32,891 nt of DNA from Actinomycetes bacterium (GCA_021846515.1 JAJZWU010000024.1:1-32891), one strand, 5' to 3'; positions 1-8,725 are shown, numbered from the stretch's first letter. Translations and numbers: made by a program. Notes: generated from the letters alone by a model not told the origin.

Positions 1-1
1 T

Positions 2-952
2 CACGTGGATATGCCTGGGCATGCCGACTATATAAAGAACATGATCACCGGCGCCGCACAGGTGGATGGCGCCATTTTGGTAGTATCTGCTCCTGACGGC
101 CCCATGCCTCAGACCAGAGAGCACGTGCTACTCGCTCGCCAGGTGGGCGTTCCGTATATAGTCGTTGCCCTGAACAAGGTCGACATGATGGACGATCCGG
201 AGCTGATTGAGCTTGTGGAGATGGAGGTAAGGGAGCTGTTGAGTAGCTACGAGTTCCCTGGTGATGATGCTCCAGTGATCAAGGTGAGTGCGCTGAAAGC
301 ACTGGAGGGAGATGAAGAGGCCAAGAAGGGCATTATTGAGCTGATGGAAGCCGTAGATGCCTATATACCATTGCCGGAGCGCCCAATTGACAGGCCATTC
401 CTGATGCCCATAGAAGATGTCATGTCTATAACCGGTCGCGGTACGGTAGTAACCGGCAAGGTAGAGCAGGGTATATTGAAAGTCGGGGAAGAGGTCGAGA
501 TAGTCGGCTTGCGCACTACTCAAAAGACGGTAGCCACCGGAGTGGAAATGTTCCGCAAGTTGCTTGACGAGGGGCAGGCAGGTGACAATATAGGAGTCTT
601 GCTTCGCGGTACCAAGAAAGAGGATGTGGAAAGAGGCCAGGTTTTGGCCAAGCCGGGTACTATTACCCCTCATACCAATTTTGAGGCAAACGTTTACGTA
701 CTTACCAAGGAGGAGGGTGGAAGACATAAGCCATTCTTCACCAACTATCGCCCCCAGTTCTACTTCCGTACTACGGACGTAACGGGCACTATCGAGTTGC
801 CTGAAGGCACCGAAATGGTTATGCCCGGTGACAACACTACAATGACAGTCGAGCTACAGAAGCCGATCGCCATGGATGAAGGGCTTAGGTTTGCTATCAG
901 GGAAGGCGGTCGTACCGTTGGTGCAGGCCGTGTTACCAAGATCATCAAGTAG
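2..952 (+). CDS. tuf: Elongation factor Tu, 5'-truncated
   Basis: EF-Tu is the GTPase that carries aminoacyl-tRNA to the ribosomal A site. The window begins inside the gene, so the N-terminal P-loop and switch I are missing and 316 residues remain. The first visible motif is the G3 box, which reads DMPGH; most EF-Tu proteins have DCPGH. The G4 box (NKVD, in ALNKVDM) and the G5 segment (SALKAL) follow. Domains II and III are intact, including RGTVVTG, GVEMFRK and the conserved C-terminal [13 protein letters not shown]. The stop lies 29 bases before rpsJ, the usual tuf-rpsJ arrangement at the end of the str operon. Identity is certain; only the start is unseen. Confidence 0.98.
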   Translation, partial: HVDMPGHADYIKNMITGAAQVDGAILVVSAPDGPMPQTREHVLLARQVGVPYIVVALNKVDMMDDPELIELVEMEVRELLSSYEFPGDDAPVIKVSALKALEGDEEAKKGIIELMEAVDAYIPLPERPIDRPFLMPIEDVMSITGRGTVVTGKVEQGILKVGEEVEIVGLRTTQKTVATGVEMFRKLLDEGQAGDNIGVLLRGTKKEDVERGQVLAKPGTITPHTNFEANVYVLTKEEGGRHKPFFTNYRPQFYFRTTDVTGTIELPEGTEMVMPGDNTTMTVELQKPIAMDEGLRFAIREGGRTVGAGRVTKIIK

Positions 953-981
953 GAAGTTATAAGGGACAGACGGTAGATGAG

Positions 982-1299
982 ATGGTAGCGGATGGACAGA
1001 GGATCAGGATCCGTCTTATGGCATATGACCATGAGGTACTTGACAAAGAGACGCAGAAGATCGTCCAGACTGTGTTACGCACTTCTGCAAAGGTGAGAGG
1101 TCCGGTTCCACTGCCTACGGAAAAGCATCGTTTTACGGTGATAAGGGCTCCGCATAAGTACAAGGATAGCCGGGAGCATTTTGAAATTAGAGTACATAAG
1201 CGTCTTATAGACATAATTGAATCTACTCCGAAAACAGTAGATGCGCTTCAGAGACTTGATCTGTCTGCTGGAGTGGACACGGAGATTAAGGTACAGTAA
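982..1299 (+). CDS. rpsJ: 30S ribosomal protein S10
   Basis: S10 is a head protein of the small subunit and doubles as NusE in transcription antitermination. The 105-residue product has the family hallmarks: [13 protein letters not shown] near the N-terminus, GPVPLPT in the middle, then [20 protein letters not shown] and a C-terminal [10 protein letters not shown]. Length is typical (about 102-105). The ATG at 982 is preceded by a weak purine-rich stretch rather than a good Shine-Dalgarno. It follows tuf closely but is separated from rplC by 212 bases, so it may be co-transcribed with tuf rather than being the first gene of the S10 operon. Confidence 0.97.
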   Translation: MVADGQRIRIRLMAYDHEVLDKETQKIVQTVLRTSAKVRGPVPLPTEKHRFTVIRAPHKYKDSREHFEIRVHKRLIDIIESTPKTVDALQRLDLSAGVDTEIKVQ

Positions 1300-1511
1300 A
1301 ATAACATACCTGCCCCATTCGGCAGCCGTTTGGAGATTTTCCCGGCTACAGAGTGGCGCCCGGGGATTATTTAATTATTGAGCGTGACCGTGGTAACGAT
1401 AGTTTGTTGTTGCGTGTGTATGTCACGCCCGGTAACGCTAAGCGAGTATCCGCCGGTGATGCGATCTGGTATATTGGATGAGTTGTTTGTTGAAGAAAGT
1501 TGGAGTGACAG
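1300..1511 (+). other. Structured rpsJ-rplC intergenic leader
   Basis: This is the longest gap in the S10/spc series. It carries three consecutive stem-loops: CTGCC/GGCAG (1310-1314 with 1321-1325), CCCGG/CCGGG (1341-1345 with 1360-1364, followed by an AT-rich stretch), and a perfect 7-bp stem GCGTGAC/GTCACGC (1382-1388 with 1422-1428). No gene is visible. It may be a 3' UTR/terminator of tuf-rpsJ, an autoregulatory r-protein leader for the genes that follow, or both. The stems are seen directly; the role is inferred. Confidence 0.5.
1467..1475 (+). promoter_or_regulatory. Possible extended -10 promoter for rplC
   Basis: TGGTATATT fits the extended -10 form (TG-n-TATAAT, five of six in the hexamer). 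No convincing -35 lies 17 bases upstream. A start near 1482 would leave about 30 bases before the rplC GTG. The same nine bases occur just upstream of rplM and again at 32599. Confidence 0.35.
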
Positions 1512-2195
1512 GTGGCCAGTAAGGCGATTGTTGGAGAAAAAATGGGCATGACACAGGTGTTTGATGATAATGACCGTGCCATACCGGTGACGGTCCTGAA
1601 GGTCGCGCCTCTACGCGTTGTCCAAGTAAAGACGCCGGAAAAAGAGGGCTATTGTGCAATCCAGGTGACATGGGGCGTGCATAAGAAAAATACTCTGTCC
1701 AAGCCTGAATATGGGCATTTCAAATCAGCCGGAGTCGAGCCGGGTAAGAAGTTGGTTGAGTTACGCTTGGATGACACAAATGGGTTCGAGCCGGGTCAAG
1801 AGCTTGATGCATCAATTATCGAGAATGGTATGCACGTGGATGTGATTGCAACTTCCAAGGGCAAGGGATTTGCCGGTGGTATGAAGCGGCACAATTTCAA
1901 GGGGCAGGGCGCTGCGCATGGTAATCATAAGATGCACAGGGCGCCAGGTTCTATCGGTGCCTGCGCTACACCCGCAAGAGTATTCAAGGGAATGCGAATG
2001 GCAGGAAGGATGGGCGGTAATAAGGTTACGTCGCTTAACCTGGAGGTGATCGAATCCGATCCGGAGCGCCAGATCATACTTGTAAAGGGTGCAGTACCCG
2101 GTCCTAGGGGAGCCATGGTAATAGTCCGATCTACGGTTAAAGCGGCGCAGGCGAAAGCTGCCGGCGCCAGTATACGTAAGGGTAGTTCCAGGTGA
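1512..2195 (+). CDS. rplC: 50S ribosomal protein L3
   Basis: L3 is an early assembly protein of the large subunit whose central extension reaches toward the peptidyl transferase centre. The 227-residue product begins with the typical IVGEKMGMTQVF and contains the signature GQGAAHGNHKMHRAPGSIG (about residues 130-150), followed by GMRMAGRMGG and PGPRGAMVIVR. It is longer than the usual ~209 residues because of a short basic C-terminal tail. The start is GTG at 1512, preceded by GGAGTGA in the right place. The stop TGA lies 14 bases before the preferred rplD ATG. Confidence 0.97.
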   Translation: MASKAIVGEKMGMTQVFDDNDRAIPVTVLKVAPLRVVQVKTPEKEGYCAIQVTWGVHKKNTLSKPEYGHFKSAGVEPGKKLVELRLDDTNGFEPGQELDASIIENGMHVDVIATSKGKGFAGGMKRHNFKGQGAAHGNHKMHRAPGSIGACATPARVFKGMRMAGRMGGNKVTSLNLEVIESDPERQIILVKGAVPGPRGAMVIVRSTVKAAQAKAAGASIRKGSSR

Positions 2196-2209
2196 CGGTA
2201 GGGTTAACT

Positions 2210-2935
2210 ATGACAGAATCGTCCATTGCAGCGCCTTTTGTGACTTTTAAAAAGGAAGCCGAGTTACAAAGTCATACGATATCCAGGTGCGATATGTCTG
2301 GACAGATACTTTCTGAAGTGGAGCTGGAGCCTCGTATTTTTGGCAGGAAAGTGAATGTACCCCTTATGCATCAGGTAGTTCTTGCACAACTTGCAGCTGC
2401 CAGGCAGGGTACTCACTCTACTCTCAGGCAGCGTGAAGTACGTGGCGGTGGAGCAAAGCCATTCAGGCAGAAGGGCACCGGACGAGCAAGGCAGGGCTCC
2501 ACCAGGGCAAGCCAGTGGGTAGGAGGTGGAGTGCCCCATGGTCCCAAGCCGAGGTCATACAAGCAACATACGCCGAAGAAGATGATTAGGATGGCTCTAT
2601 ATTCTGCCATGTCGGATAGAGCATCAGAGGGTAAAGTTGCCCTGATTGACGAGTGGAGTTTCGCATCTCCCAGCACGAAGGATGCCATGAGGGCGTTGGA
2701 TGCAAATAGATTGTCAGGGAATGTCCTTATAGTACTTGACGATACTTCTACGTTAGACCACTCTTCTGTGTCCAATGCCGAGTTGTCTCTACGTAATATA
2801 TCGCGTGTACAGACTATCAAACCGGGAGAACTGAACGTTTATGATGTTCTGCGTAACGACTGGTTGGTATTTGACGACCGTTCAATGGCTGCAATCACCG
2901 GCACACTTGCCGGTGAGGGAGGCGATGACCAGTGA
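2210..2935 (+). CDS. rplD: 50S ribosomal protein L4 (start uncertain)
   Basis: L4 binds 23S rRNA domain I, lines the exit tunnel constriction and in many bacteria represses its own operon. The core is clear: RQGTHSTLRQREVRGGGAKP, then FRQKGTGRARQGSTRASQW, the tunnel-loop region. From the ATG at 2210 the protein is 241 residues and carries about 28 extra N-terminal residues. An internal ATG at 2294 (MSGQILSEVEL) would give 213 residues, the usual family length. The ATG at 2210 has TAGGG seven bases upstream and keeps the gap from rplC short, so it is preferred. The stop overlaps rplW by four bases (GTGA). Confidence 0.92.
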   Translation: MTESSIAAPFVTFKKEAELQSHTISRCDMSGQILSEVELEPRIFGRKVNVPLMHQVVLAQLAAARQGTHSTLRQREVRGGGAKPFRQKGTGRARQGSTRASQWVGGGVPHGPKPRSYKQHTPKKMIRMALYSAMSDRASEGKVALIDEWSFASPSTKDAMRALDANRLSGNVLIVLDDTSTLDHSSVSNAELSLRNISRVQTIKPGELNVYDVLRNDWLVFDDRSMAAITGTLAGEGGDDQ

Positions 2936-3225
2936 GAGACCTCTCTGATGTCCTGATATCTCCTGTCGTATCCGAGAAGTCGTATGCACTTTCTGAAAAA
3001 GGCAGCTACGTTTTTGAGGTTTCCAGTGATGCGACCAAACCTGAAGTCCGTAAGGCGGTAGAGAAGATGTTCAGCGTGAAGGTTGCCAGGGTAAATACAT
3101 TGAATCGTAAGGGTAAGGCAAAGCGCAATAGGCGTACCAACGTTCCCGGGCGGAAACCTGATCGCAAGAGAGCGATAGTGACTCTGGCCGCCAATGACAA
3201 GATAGATCTTTTTCAAAAGAGCTGA
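2932..3225 (+). CDS. rplW: 50S ribosomal protein L23
   Basis: L23 sits at the mouth of the nascent-peptide tunnel and is the docking site for trigger factor and SRP. The 97-residue product has the family opening DVLISPVVSEKS, the segment KPEVRKAVEKMFSVKVARVNT and a basic loop (KGKAKRNRRTNVPGRKPDRK). Length is typical. The GTG start at 2932 overlaps the rplD stop (GTGA), which suggests translational coupling. Confidence 0.97.
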   Translation: MRDLSDVLISPVVSEKSYALSEKGSYVFEVSSDATKPEVRKAVEKMFSVKVARVNTLNRKGKAKRNRRTNVPGRKPDRKRAIVTLAANDKIDLFQKS

Positions 3226-3238
3226 GTGAGGTAGTTTT

Positions 3239-4075
3239 ATGGCTGTAAGAAGAAGGAATCCCACAAGTCCCGGAAGAAGGTTCCAGAGCGTATCAGATTT
3301 TTCAGAGGTTACCCGCTCTTCGCCTGAGAAGTCTTTGCTGGCAAAGAGCAGTTCTACGGGTGGCCGTAATTTATATGGTCGCAAGACTTCACGCCACCGC
3401 GGCGCCGGGCACAAACGCAGGTATCGTGTAATAGACTTTCATCGTGATAAGGATGGTGTTCCTGCAAAGGTCGCTTCGATAGAGTATGACCCCAACCGCA
3501 GCGCTCGTATAGCCCTGCTTCACTACCTGGATGGGGAGAAGCGCTACATTATAGCTCCGGTAGGTGTTGAGGTTGGCGACAAGTTAATGAGTGGTCATCA
3601 CGCTGAGATCCGCCCCGGCAATTCCCTGCCTATGAGGTATATACCGGTGGGTACTGTTATCCATAACGTGGAGTTGCGTCCGGGTGGTGGCGCCAAGATG
3701 GCCAGAGGTGCCGGTACGGCCGTACAGTTGGTCGCCAAGGAGGGAGATTATGCTACTCTGCGCCTACCCTCTACCGAGATGAGAAGAGTGATGATAGATT
3801 GTAGAGCTACCATTGGCGAGGTGGGCAATGTCGAGCATGCTCTTATATCTATAGGTAAGGCAGGTAGGAATAGGTGGAAGGGGGTCAGACCACAGACAAG
3901 AGGGGTAGCTATGAATCCGGTGGATCACCCGTTGGGGGGAGGGGAAGGAAAGTCGTCCGGTGGCCGTCATCCCGTCTCGCCTTGGGGTCAGCCTGAAGGC
4001 AGGACCCGCAGGCATGGCAAGGAATCTGACAGGTTGATTATACGTAGGAGAAGGATCAAGAGAAGGTCGAGATGA
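3239..4075 (+). CDS. rplB: 50S ribosomal protein L2
   Basis: L2 is a primary 23S rRNA binder needed for subunit association and peptidyl transferase activity. The 278-residue product shows the RNA-binding core ([20 protein letters not shown]) and the conserved C-terminal [16 protein letters not shown], which holds the functionally important histidine, then HPVSPWGQP and a strongly basic end. Length is normal (274-278). The ATG at 3239 is 13 bases after rplW, with GAGTGAGGTAG upstream as binding site. Confidence 0.98.
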   Translation: MAVRRRNPTSPGRRFQSVSDFSEVTRSSPEKSLLAKSSSTGGRNLYGRKTSRHRGAGHKRRYRVIDFHRDKDGVPAKVASIEYDPNRSARIALLHYLDGEKRYIIAPVGVEVGDKLMSGHHAEIRPGNSLPMRYIPVGTVIHNVELRPGGGAKMARGAGTAVQLVAKEGDYATLRLPSTEMRRVMIDCRATIGEVGNVEHALISIGKAGRNRWKGVRPQTRGVAMNPVDHPLGGGEGKSSGGRHPVSPWGQPEGRTRRHGKESDRLIIRRRRIKRRSR

Positions 4076-4088
4076 GTGGTAGGGTGAT

Positions 4089-4367
4089 ATGTCGCGTAGC
4101 ATAAAGAAGGGTCCCTTTGTAGATTTGCATTTACTAAAAAAGGTAGACGCGCTGAATGCCGCAAACGAGAAGAGAGTGATCAAGACCTGGTCGAGGCGTT
4201 CGACCATTACCCCCGATATGGTCGGTCATACCATTGCCGTTCATGACGGCAGGAAGCATGTTCCCGTCTATCTGACCGAGTCTATGGTCGGTCATAAGCT
4301 TGGAGAGTTCGCTCCCACAAGGACGTTTCGTTTCCATGCAGGGCAAGAGAGGCAGGGGAAGCGCTGA
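4089..4367 (+). CDS. rpsS: 30S ribosomal protein S19
   Basis: S19 is a head protein that contacts S13 and the A-site finger of the large subunit. The 92-residue product has the canonical start [12 protein letters not shown], the block [21 protein letters not shown], then [13 protein letters not shown] near the end. Length matches the family. The stop TGA is one base before the rplV ATG, indicating tight coupling. Confidence 0.98.
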   Translation: MSRSIKKGPFVDLHLLKKVDALNAANEKRVIKTWSRRSTITPDMVGHTIAVHDGRKHVPVYLTESMVGHKLGEFAPTRTFRFHAGQERQGKR

Positions 4368-4368
4368 T

Positions 4369-5112
4369 ATGGCTGAGTGGCTGGAAGATGGTCGTATGGG
4401 CGTAAAAGCGCAGTTGCGCTATGAAAGGATGTCTGCGTTCAAAGTCAGGCCTGTGCTTGATCTGGTTAGAGGAAAGCCAGTAGGAGAGGCACAGGATATT
4501 TTGGCGCGTACACCACGTGCAGCTGCCGGGATTGTGGCTAAGGTAATTGCTTCCGCAGCTTCCAATGCGGAGAACAATGACTTTTTGAATCAGGATGAGC
4601 TGTATGTAGATACCTGTTTTGCAGACGAAGCCAATACTCTCAAACGTTGGCGACCTCGCGCTCGCGGAAGGGCTACACGTATAAGGAAGCGTATGTGCCA
4701 TATTACTGTCGTGGTGGCAAGGCTGCCGGAGGACAAGTTGGCTGAAATGCAAAAGAGCGCTACTACTGTGTCCGGGAGCAGGGCGCGTCGAGTCCTTGCA
4801 TCCAGGAGGTCTCGTAAGGCTGAAAGCAATATTGGCGATACTGGTGCGGTGGAAGAGCAGCTCAACGAGGGACAGGTAGCGCAGGAAGTAGGCACTCAGG
4901 AGTTGGAAGTCCAGGAGGCTGGCGTTCATGAGGTGGACGTTCAGAGCGCAGAGGTAGAAGACAGTGTAGTAAGTGTAGTAGAGGAGCCGGAGCAGGCCAA
5001 TGATACGGCCGATACGACAGAAGGAGAAAGCAGCGATAAGGATGTTTCAGAGAGCGGTGATGATTTAGATGATACAGGTAATATGAGTAATCACGTAGAA
5101 GGCCAGGAGTAA
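4369..5112 (+). CDS. rplV: 50S ribosomal protein L22 with long acidic C-terminal tail
   Basis: L22 lines the nascent-peptide tunnel. Residues about 10-121 are a normal L22: [29 protein letters not shown], and the tunnel loop and C-terminal strand ending in [12 protein letters not shown]. The family normally stops near 110-120 residues, whereas this product has 247. Residues 137-150 are a basic linker ([13 protein letters not shown]) and 151-247 are low-complexity with 30 Asp/Glu, one Lys and no Arg. The reading frame through the tail is uninterrupted to a TAA seven bases before rpsC, so this is not a frameshift. The ATG at 4369 was chosen over an upstream in-frame ATG at 4300 that would overlap rpsS by 68 bases. 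The tail's role is unknown. Confidence 0.95.
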   Translation: MAEWLEDGRMGVKAQLRYERMSAFKVRPVLDLVRGKPVGEAQDILARTPRAAAGIVAKVIASAASNAENNDFLNQDELYVDTCFADEANTLKRWRPRARGRATRIRKRMCHITVVVARLPEDKLAEMQKSATTVSGSRARRVLASRRSRKAESNIGDTGAVEEQLNEGQVAQEVGTQELEVQEAGVHEVDVQSAEVEDSVVSVVEEPEQANDTADTTEGESSDKDVSESGDDLDDTGNMSNHVEGQE

Positions 5113-5119
5113 TAATCCA

Positions 5120-6142
5120 GTGGGACAGAAAGTCAATCCATATGGGTTTCGCTTGGGTGTTACCACCGACTGGAAGTCGCGGTGGTTTGAGAACCGCCAC
5201 TATGGCGATTTGGTAGTCGAAGACTGGCGGATCCGAGACTACTTGTATAGAGAGTTGGAGACCGCTGCTGTGAGCAGTGTGGAGATAGAGCGCACCAGAG
5301 ACAGACTGCGTGTAGACATCCATACGGCAAGGCCGGGGATAGTGATTGGCCGTAAGGGTGCAGAGGCGGATAGGTTAAAGGGGAATCTTGCAAAACTGAC
5401 CAGATTGTCCAGAGGAGACATACAATTAAATATAGAAGAGGTTAAATATCCGGAACTGGACGCAGCCTTGGTGGCTCAGGGGATAGCCGATCAACTCGGG
5501 AAGAGGGTGGCATTCAGGAGGGCGATGAAGCGAGCTATTCAGATGGTTCGCAAGTCCGGTGCCGAAGGTGTACGTGTACAATGTTCAGGTCGATTGGGTG
5601 GTGTAGAAATGGCGCGGCGAGAATCATATAGAGAAGGCAGAGTGCCTCTTCATACGCTTAGAGCCAATATAGACTATGGATTCAATGAAGCAAAAACTAC
5701 ATTTGGGCGCATAGGTGTAAAAGTGTGGATATACAAAGGCGATATCCTCCCGTATCAGTTGTCCGCTACCGACACAAAGCTTTCCAGGGAAGTAGAGATG
5801 GCGGCTGGGCAATCCTCCAGTACCAGTACCGGAAGGCATCTTATTGTCGCAGGAGGAGGTAAGAGGATGACTCCATTGCCGGCAGGTAACCTACCGGATA
5901 CGGCTGCTACAGATAATCCTGTCAATAACGATGCTTTGGATGTCGCCGCTGCCGCTACCGTTGAAGCGGATCCAGAGCTTGGATCTTCTGCCGAGGCCAT
6001 TGATTCCCCGGCTGATGATGTGGGTGTGGCAGATGATATTGACGAGATTATAGAGATAATTGAAGAGGAAGAGGAAGAGCTCGAGCGTAGGACCAAATTG
6101 GGACATCGCGAAGCGCCGCACTTTCGGAAGGATGCTGAATAA
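5120..6142 (+). CDS. rpsC: 30S ribosomal protein S3 with acidic C-terminal extension
   Basis: S3 forms part of the mRNA entry channel and helicase site. Residues 1-212 are the normal protein: [13 protein letters not shown], the KH domain with [11 protein letters not shown] (about 72-82), and the C-terminal domain with [12 protein letters not shown] and [15 protein letters not shown]. The family is usually 210-240 residues; this product has 340. Residues 213-260 are a Ser/Gly-rich linker, 261-322 contain 22 acidic residues including six consecutive Glu, and the last 18 residues become mixed and basic ([16 protein letters not shown]). The start is GTG at 5120, seven bases after rplV. The stop TAA touches the rplP ATG. 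Confidence 0.96.
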   Translation: MGQKVNPYGFRLGVTTDWKSRWFENRHYGDLVVEDWRIRDYLYRELETAAVSSVEIERTRDRLRVDIHTARPGIVIGRKGAEADRLKGNLAKLTRLSRGDIQLNIEEVKYPELDAALVAQGIADQLGKRVAFRRAMKRAIQMVRKSGAEGVRVQCSGRLGGVEMARRESYREGRVPLHTLRANIDYGFNEAKTTFGRIGVKVWIYKGDILPYQLSATDTKLSREVEMAAGQSSSTSTGRHLIVAGGGKRMTPLPAGNLPDTAATDNPVNNDALDVAAAATVEADPELGSSAEAIDSPADDVGVADDIDEIIEIIEEEEEELERRTKLGHREAPHFRKDAE

Positions 6143-6580
6143 ATGTTAATGCCCCGTAAAGTCAAGCATCGCAAGCAGCAGAGAGGCCGTATGAACGGGA
6201 TGTCCAAAGGCGGTAATGCTGTTTCCTTTGGTGATTTTGCCATTCAGGCGCTTGAGCCTGGTTGGATAACAGCCAGACAGATAGAGGCAGCACGTATCGC
6301 CATGACACGTCACGTTAAGAGAGGTGGAAAGGTATGGATAAGAATATTCCCGGATAAGCCAGTTACCCAGAAGCCGGCGGAGACACGCATGGGGTCAGGA
6401 AAGGGTAACCCTGAACACTGGGTAGCTGTAGTGAAGCCGGGTCGGGTGCTCTTTGAACTGTCGGGAGTAGACAGGGAATTGGGACGTTCAGCGATGGAGC
6501 GGGCTATTCAAAAACTCCCCATTAAGGCAAAGTTCGTGGTTAGACCTGGAGCGTACGGTGCTCCAGAAGTGGAGATATGA
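6143..6580 (+). CDS. rplP: 50S ribosomal protein L16
   Basis: L16 organises the A-site tRNA binding region of the large subunit. The 145-residue product starts with the canonical [17 protein letters not shown] and contains [40 protein letters not shown] and [20 protein letters not shown]. Length is typical. The ATG at 6143 is directly adjacent to the rpsC stop; a second ATG two codons in is a less likely start because MLMP is the family norm. Confidence 0.98.
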   Translation: MLMPRKVKHRKQQRGRMNGMSKGGNAVSFGDFAIQALEPGWITARQIEAARIAMTRHVKRGGKVWIRIFPDKPVTQKPAETRMGSGKGNPEHWVAVVKPGRVLFELSGVDRELGRSAMERAIQKLPIKAKFVVRPGAYGAPEVEI

Positions 6581-6583
6581 CAT

Positions 6584-7147
6584 ATGTCTGTTAAGTCGGT
6601 AGAAGTCATAGAATTGAGAGACCTTGATCGCGATGAGCTTTGGACTCAGCTGGATAATGCTCGCCGGGAGTTGGTCAGTTTGAGATTTCAGCAGGCTACC
6701 GGCCAGATTGACGATCATTCCAAGATGGGTAGGGCTCGCAGGCGTGTAGCCAGGATCATGACGATAATAAGAGAGGCGGAGCTGGAAGAGGATGGCCTTC
6801 TGGATCATCGCTCTGTTCAGGTAAGATGGTACGAGTCTGCCGGTATGGCCGAAGGTAGCAAAACCTCAATTGGCAATGATGCCGATACTGATGATGATAC
6901 TGTTGGTGCCGAGGAAATGAGAGATGATAATTCTGGCAGCGAAGGAACTTCTGATGAAAGTGCAGTCGCTGATCCTACTTCCGGGGAAATTGCAGATGAC
7001 AGCCTTAGCGACAACGCAGATGCCGAGGATAGCGCGGATGTCAGCGAAACTGATGAAGATAGTGCCGACGAAACCGCGGAAACTGAAGATGATGCCGTTG
7101 AAGGTAATGTCGTTACTGAGAGTGTCGATGATGAGGAAGGTGCGTAG
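6584..7147 (+). CDS. rpmC: 50S ribosomal protein L29 with long acidic tail
   Basis: L29 lies beside L23 at the tunnel exit. Residues 1-66 are an L29 helical hairpin (LRDLDRDELWTQLDNARREL, SLRFQQATGQ, RARRRVARIMTIIRE). L29 is normally 60-75 residues, but this product has 187. Residues 91-187 contain 37 Asp/Glu and only two basic residues, with many Ser, Thr and Ala. The frame is open throughout and ends two bases before the rpsQ ATG, so the extension is real coding sequence. It resembles the tails on L22 and S3 just upstream. Core identity is firm; tail function is unknown. Confidence 0.94.
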   Translation: MSVKSVEVIELRDLDRDELWTQLDNARRELVSLRFQQATGQIDDHSKMGRARRRVARIMTIIREAELEEDGLLDHRSVQVRWYESAGMAEGSKTSIGNDADTDDDTVGAEEMRDDNSGSEGTSDESAVADPTSGEIADDSLSDNADAEDSADVSETDEDSADETAETEDDAVEGNVVTESVDDEEGA

Positions 7148-7149
7148 TT

Positions 7150-7413
7150 ATGGCAGATGATCTCAGAGGCGGACGTAAGGTCAGAGAAGGCATTGTTGTC
7201 TCCGACAAGATGGAATCTACTGTTGTGGTAGCAATAGTTGAGCGAGTGGCTCACAGTAAGTACAAGAAGATGGTTCAAAGAACGAAAAAACTGCATGCCG
7301 ACAGCAATGGTAAAAATGCAGCCACCGGAGATCGGGTGAGAGTCATGGAGGTAAGGCCTATGTCCAAGTTGAAGAGGTGGCGAGTCACTGAGATAGTCGA
7401 GAGAGCGAGATGA
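7150..7413 (+). CDS. rpsQ: 30S ribosomal protein S17
   Basis: S17 is a primary 16S rRNA binding protein of the body, with an OB fold. The 87-residue product shows [18 protein letters not shown], the basic segment [17 protein letters not shown] and the [18 protein letters not shown] block. Length is typical. The last codons overlap rplN by four bases (ATGA), joining the S10 and spc gene blocks. Confidence 0.97.
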   Translation: MADDLRGGRKVREGIVVSDKMESTVVVAIVERVAHSKYKKMVQRTKKLHADSNGKNAATGDRVRVMEVRPMSKLKRWRVTEIVERAR

Positions 7414-7778
7414 TACAGCAAGAATCAAGACTCAAGGTGGCAGACAATTCAGGCGCCAAAGAGGTGCTTTGCATAAGGGTACTTGGTGGGTCGCGTCGTC
7501 GTTATGCAGGCATTGGTGATCTGATCGTAGCTACGGTAAAAGATGCTATACCGGGAGCGGCGGTGAAGAAGGGTGAAGTTGTCAAATGCGTGGTGGTACG
7601 GACGGCCAAAGAATGTCGTAGGCCCGATGGTAGCTACATACGTTTTGATGATAATGCTGCAGTGATTGTCAACGAGCAACTTCAGCCGCGAGGTACGCGT
7701 ATTTTTGGGCCAGTCGGAAGAGAACTGCGAGATAGGCGTTTTATGAGAATAGTCTCGCTTGCGCCAGAGGTAATTTAG
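7410..7778 (+). CDS. rplN: 50S ribosomal protein L14
   Basis: L14 is at the subunit interface and is the binding site of the silencing factor RsfS. The 122-residue product is canonical: [20 protein letters not shown], the central [18 protein letters not shown], then [11 protein letters not shown] and [20 protein letters not shown]. Length is exactly that of the family. The start overlaps the rpsQ stop. Confidence 0.98.
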   Translation: MIQQESRLKVADNSGAKEVLCIRVLGGSRRRYAGIGDLIVATVKDAIPGAAVKKGEVVKCVVVRTAKECRRPDGSYIRFDDNAAVIVNEQLQPRGTRIFGPVGRELRDRRFMRIVSLAPEVI

Positions 7779-7786
7779 GTGATTGC

Positions 7787-8104
7787 ATGAGGAGTATGAG
7801 GATAAAAAAGGGCGACAGAGTCCAGGTATTGTCAGGAAAACACAGAGGCAGGGAGGGTACGGTAATGCGTGCCGATCCTTCAGCGGGCAAGGTTATCGTA
7901 GAAGGAGCCAATATGGCCAAGCGGCACACCAAGCCACGAGGGCAGACCATGCAGGGTGGCATCATAGACAAAGATATGCCGTTACCCGTCTCTACTGTGG
8001 CTATAGTATGTTCTTCCTGTAAGGAACCTACCAGGATAGGGATTCACTACGATGAGCAGGGACGAAAGATTCGTGTCTGCAAGAAATGTGGAGCAGATTT
8101 GTGA
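7787..8104 (+). CDS. rplX: 50S ribosomal protein L24, zinc-ribbon form
   Basis: L24 initiates 50S assembly and borders the tunnel exit. The KOW motif is at residues 5-35 ([20 protein letters not shown]). The C-terminal half has two Cys pairs, C75/C78 and C98/C101, spaced as in zinc-binding L24 proteins. Total length is 105 residues. Two ATG codons are close together (7787 and 7796). The first is preferred because TAGGTG lies at a good distance, whereas the AGGAG before the second is only one base away. The stop shares one base with the rplE ATG. Confidence 0.97.
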   Translation: MRSMRIKKGDRVQVLSGKHRGREGTVMRADPSAGKVIVEGANMAKRHTKPRGQTMQGGIIDKDMPLPVSTVAIVCSSCKEPTRIGIHYDEQGRKIRVCKKCGADL

Positions 8105-8688
8105 TGGCAGGAAAAGTGGAAGACGGGGTACTTGTTCCCAGATTAAGGGAGCGTTACGAGACAGACTTGCGCATGAAGCTGCAGTCAGATCTTGCTTTAA
8201 GCAACGTCATGCAGATACCCACTTTGGAAAAGATAGTCATAAATATGGGTGTCGGGAAGGCATCTCAACAGCCATCTCTGATTGACGGCGCCGTATCCAA
8301 TCTTACGGCAATATCAGGGCAGAAGCCGGTTGTCACCAGGGCAAGGCGTTCCATCGCCAGTTTCAAACTTAGAGCCGGTATGCCTATAGGTGTAAAGGTC
8401 ACTATTCGCGGGAACAGGGCATGGGAGTTCCTGGATCGCCTGATATCTACGGCGCTTCCCAGAATAAGGGATTTCCGGGGATTGTCGCCGAAATCCTTTG
8501 ACGGGTCAGGTAACTATACCTTTGGCATTACTGAACAGCTTGTATTTCCTGAGATAGATTACGATAAGGTAGATATGCCCAGAGGGATGGACATTACCAT
8601 ATGTACTACCGCCATGTCTGATAGAGATGCCAGAGCTTTTCTGACTGCATTGGGATTTCCGTTCAGGGGAGAAGGAGCGAAGGTATGA
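8104..8688 (+). CDS. rplE: 50S ribosomal protein L5
   Basis: L5 binds 5S rRNA in the central protuberance and contacts P-site tRNA. The 194-residue product contains PRLRERYE, the conserved [14 protein letters not shown], then [20 protein letters not shown] and [20 protein letters not shown]. It is about 14 residues longer than usual, mostly at the N-terminus. The ATG at 8104 overlaps the rplX stop as TGATG, a classic re-initiation junction. Confidence 0.97.
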   Translation: MAGKVEDGVLVPRLRERYETDLRMKLQSDLALSNVMQIPTLEKIVINMGVGKASQQPSLIDGAVSNLTAISGQKPVVTRARRSIASFKLRAGMPIGVKVTIRGNRAWEFLDRLISTALPRIRDFRGLSPKSFDGSGNYTFGITEQLVFPEIDYDKVDMPRGMDITICTTAMSDRDARAFLTALGFPFRGEGAKV

Positions 8689-8725
8689 CAGGTATAGCCG
8701 AGCGCATAGAAGAGGTATAACGGAT

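Noticed and set aside
128-727. Minus-strand open frame of 199 codons opposite tuf
   Set aside because: It is entirely antisense to conserved EF-Tu sequence, has no family resemblance and no ribosome binding site; it is a by-product of codon bias.
2839-3414. Minus-strand open frame of 191 codons across rplD, rplW and rplB
   Set aside because: It runs through three conserved genes on the opposite strand and has no recognisable domain.
4300-4368. Upstream in-frame ATG for rplV
   Set aside because: It would overlap rpsS by 68 bases and add residues not found in L22; the ATG at 4369 is adjacent to the rpsS stop.
6817-7428. Minus-strand open frame rich in Ser opposite the rpmC tail
   Set aside because: The Ser/Ala-rich protein is the antisense reading of Asp/Glu-rich codons in the L29 tail, not an independent gene.
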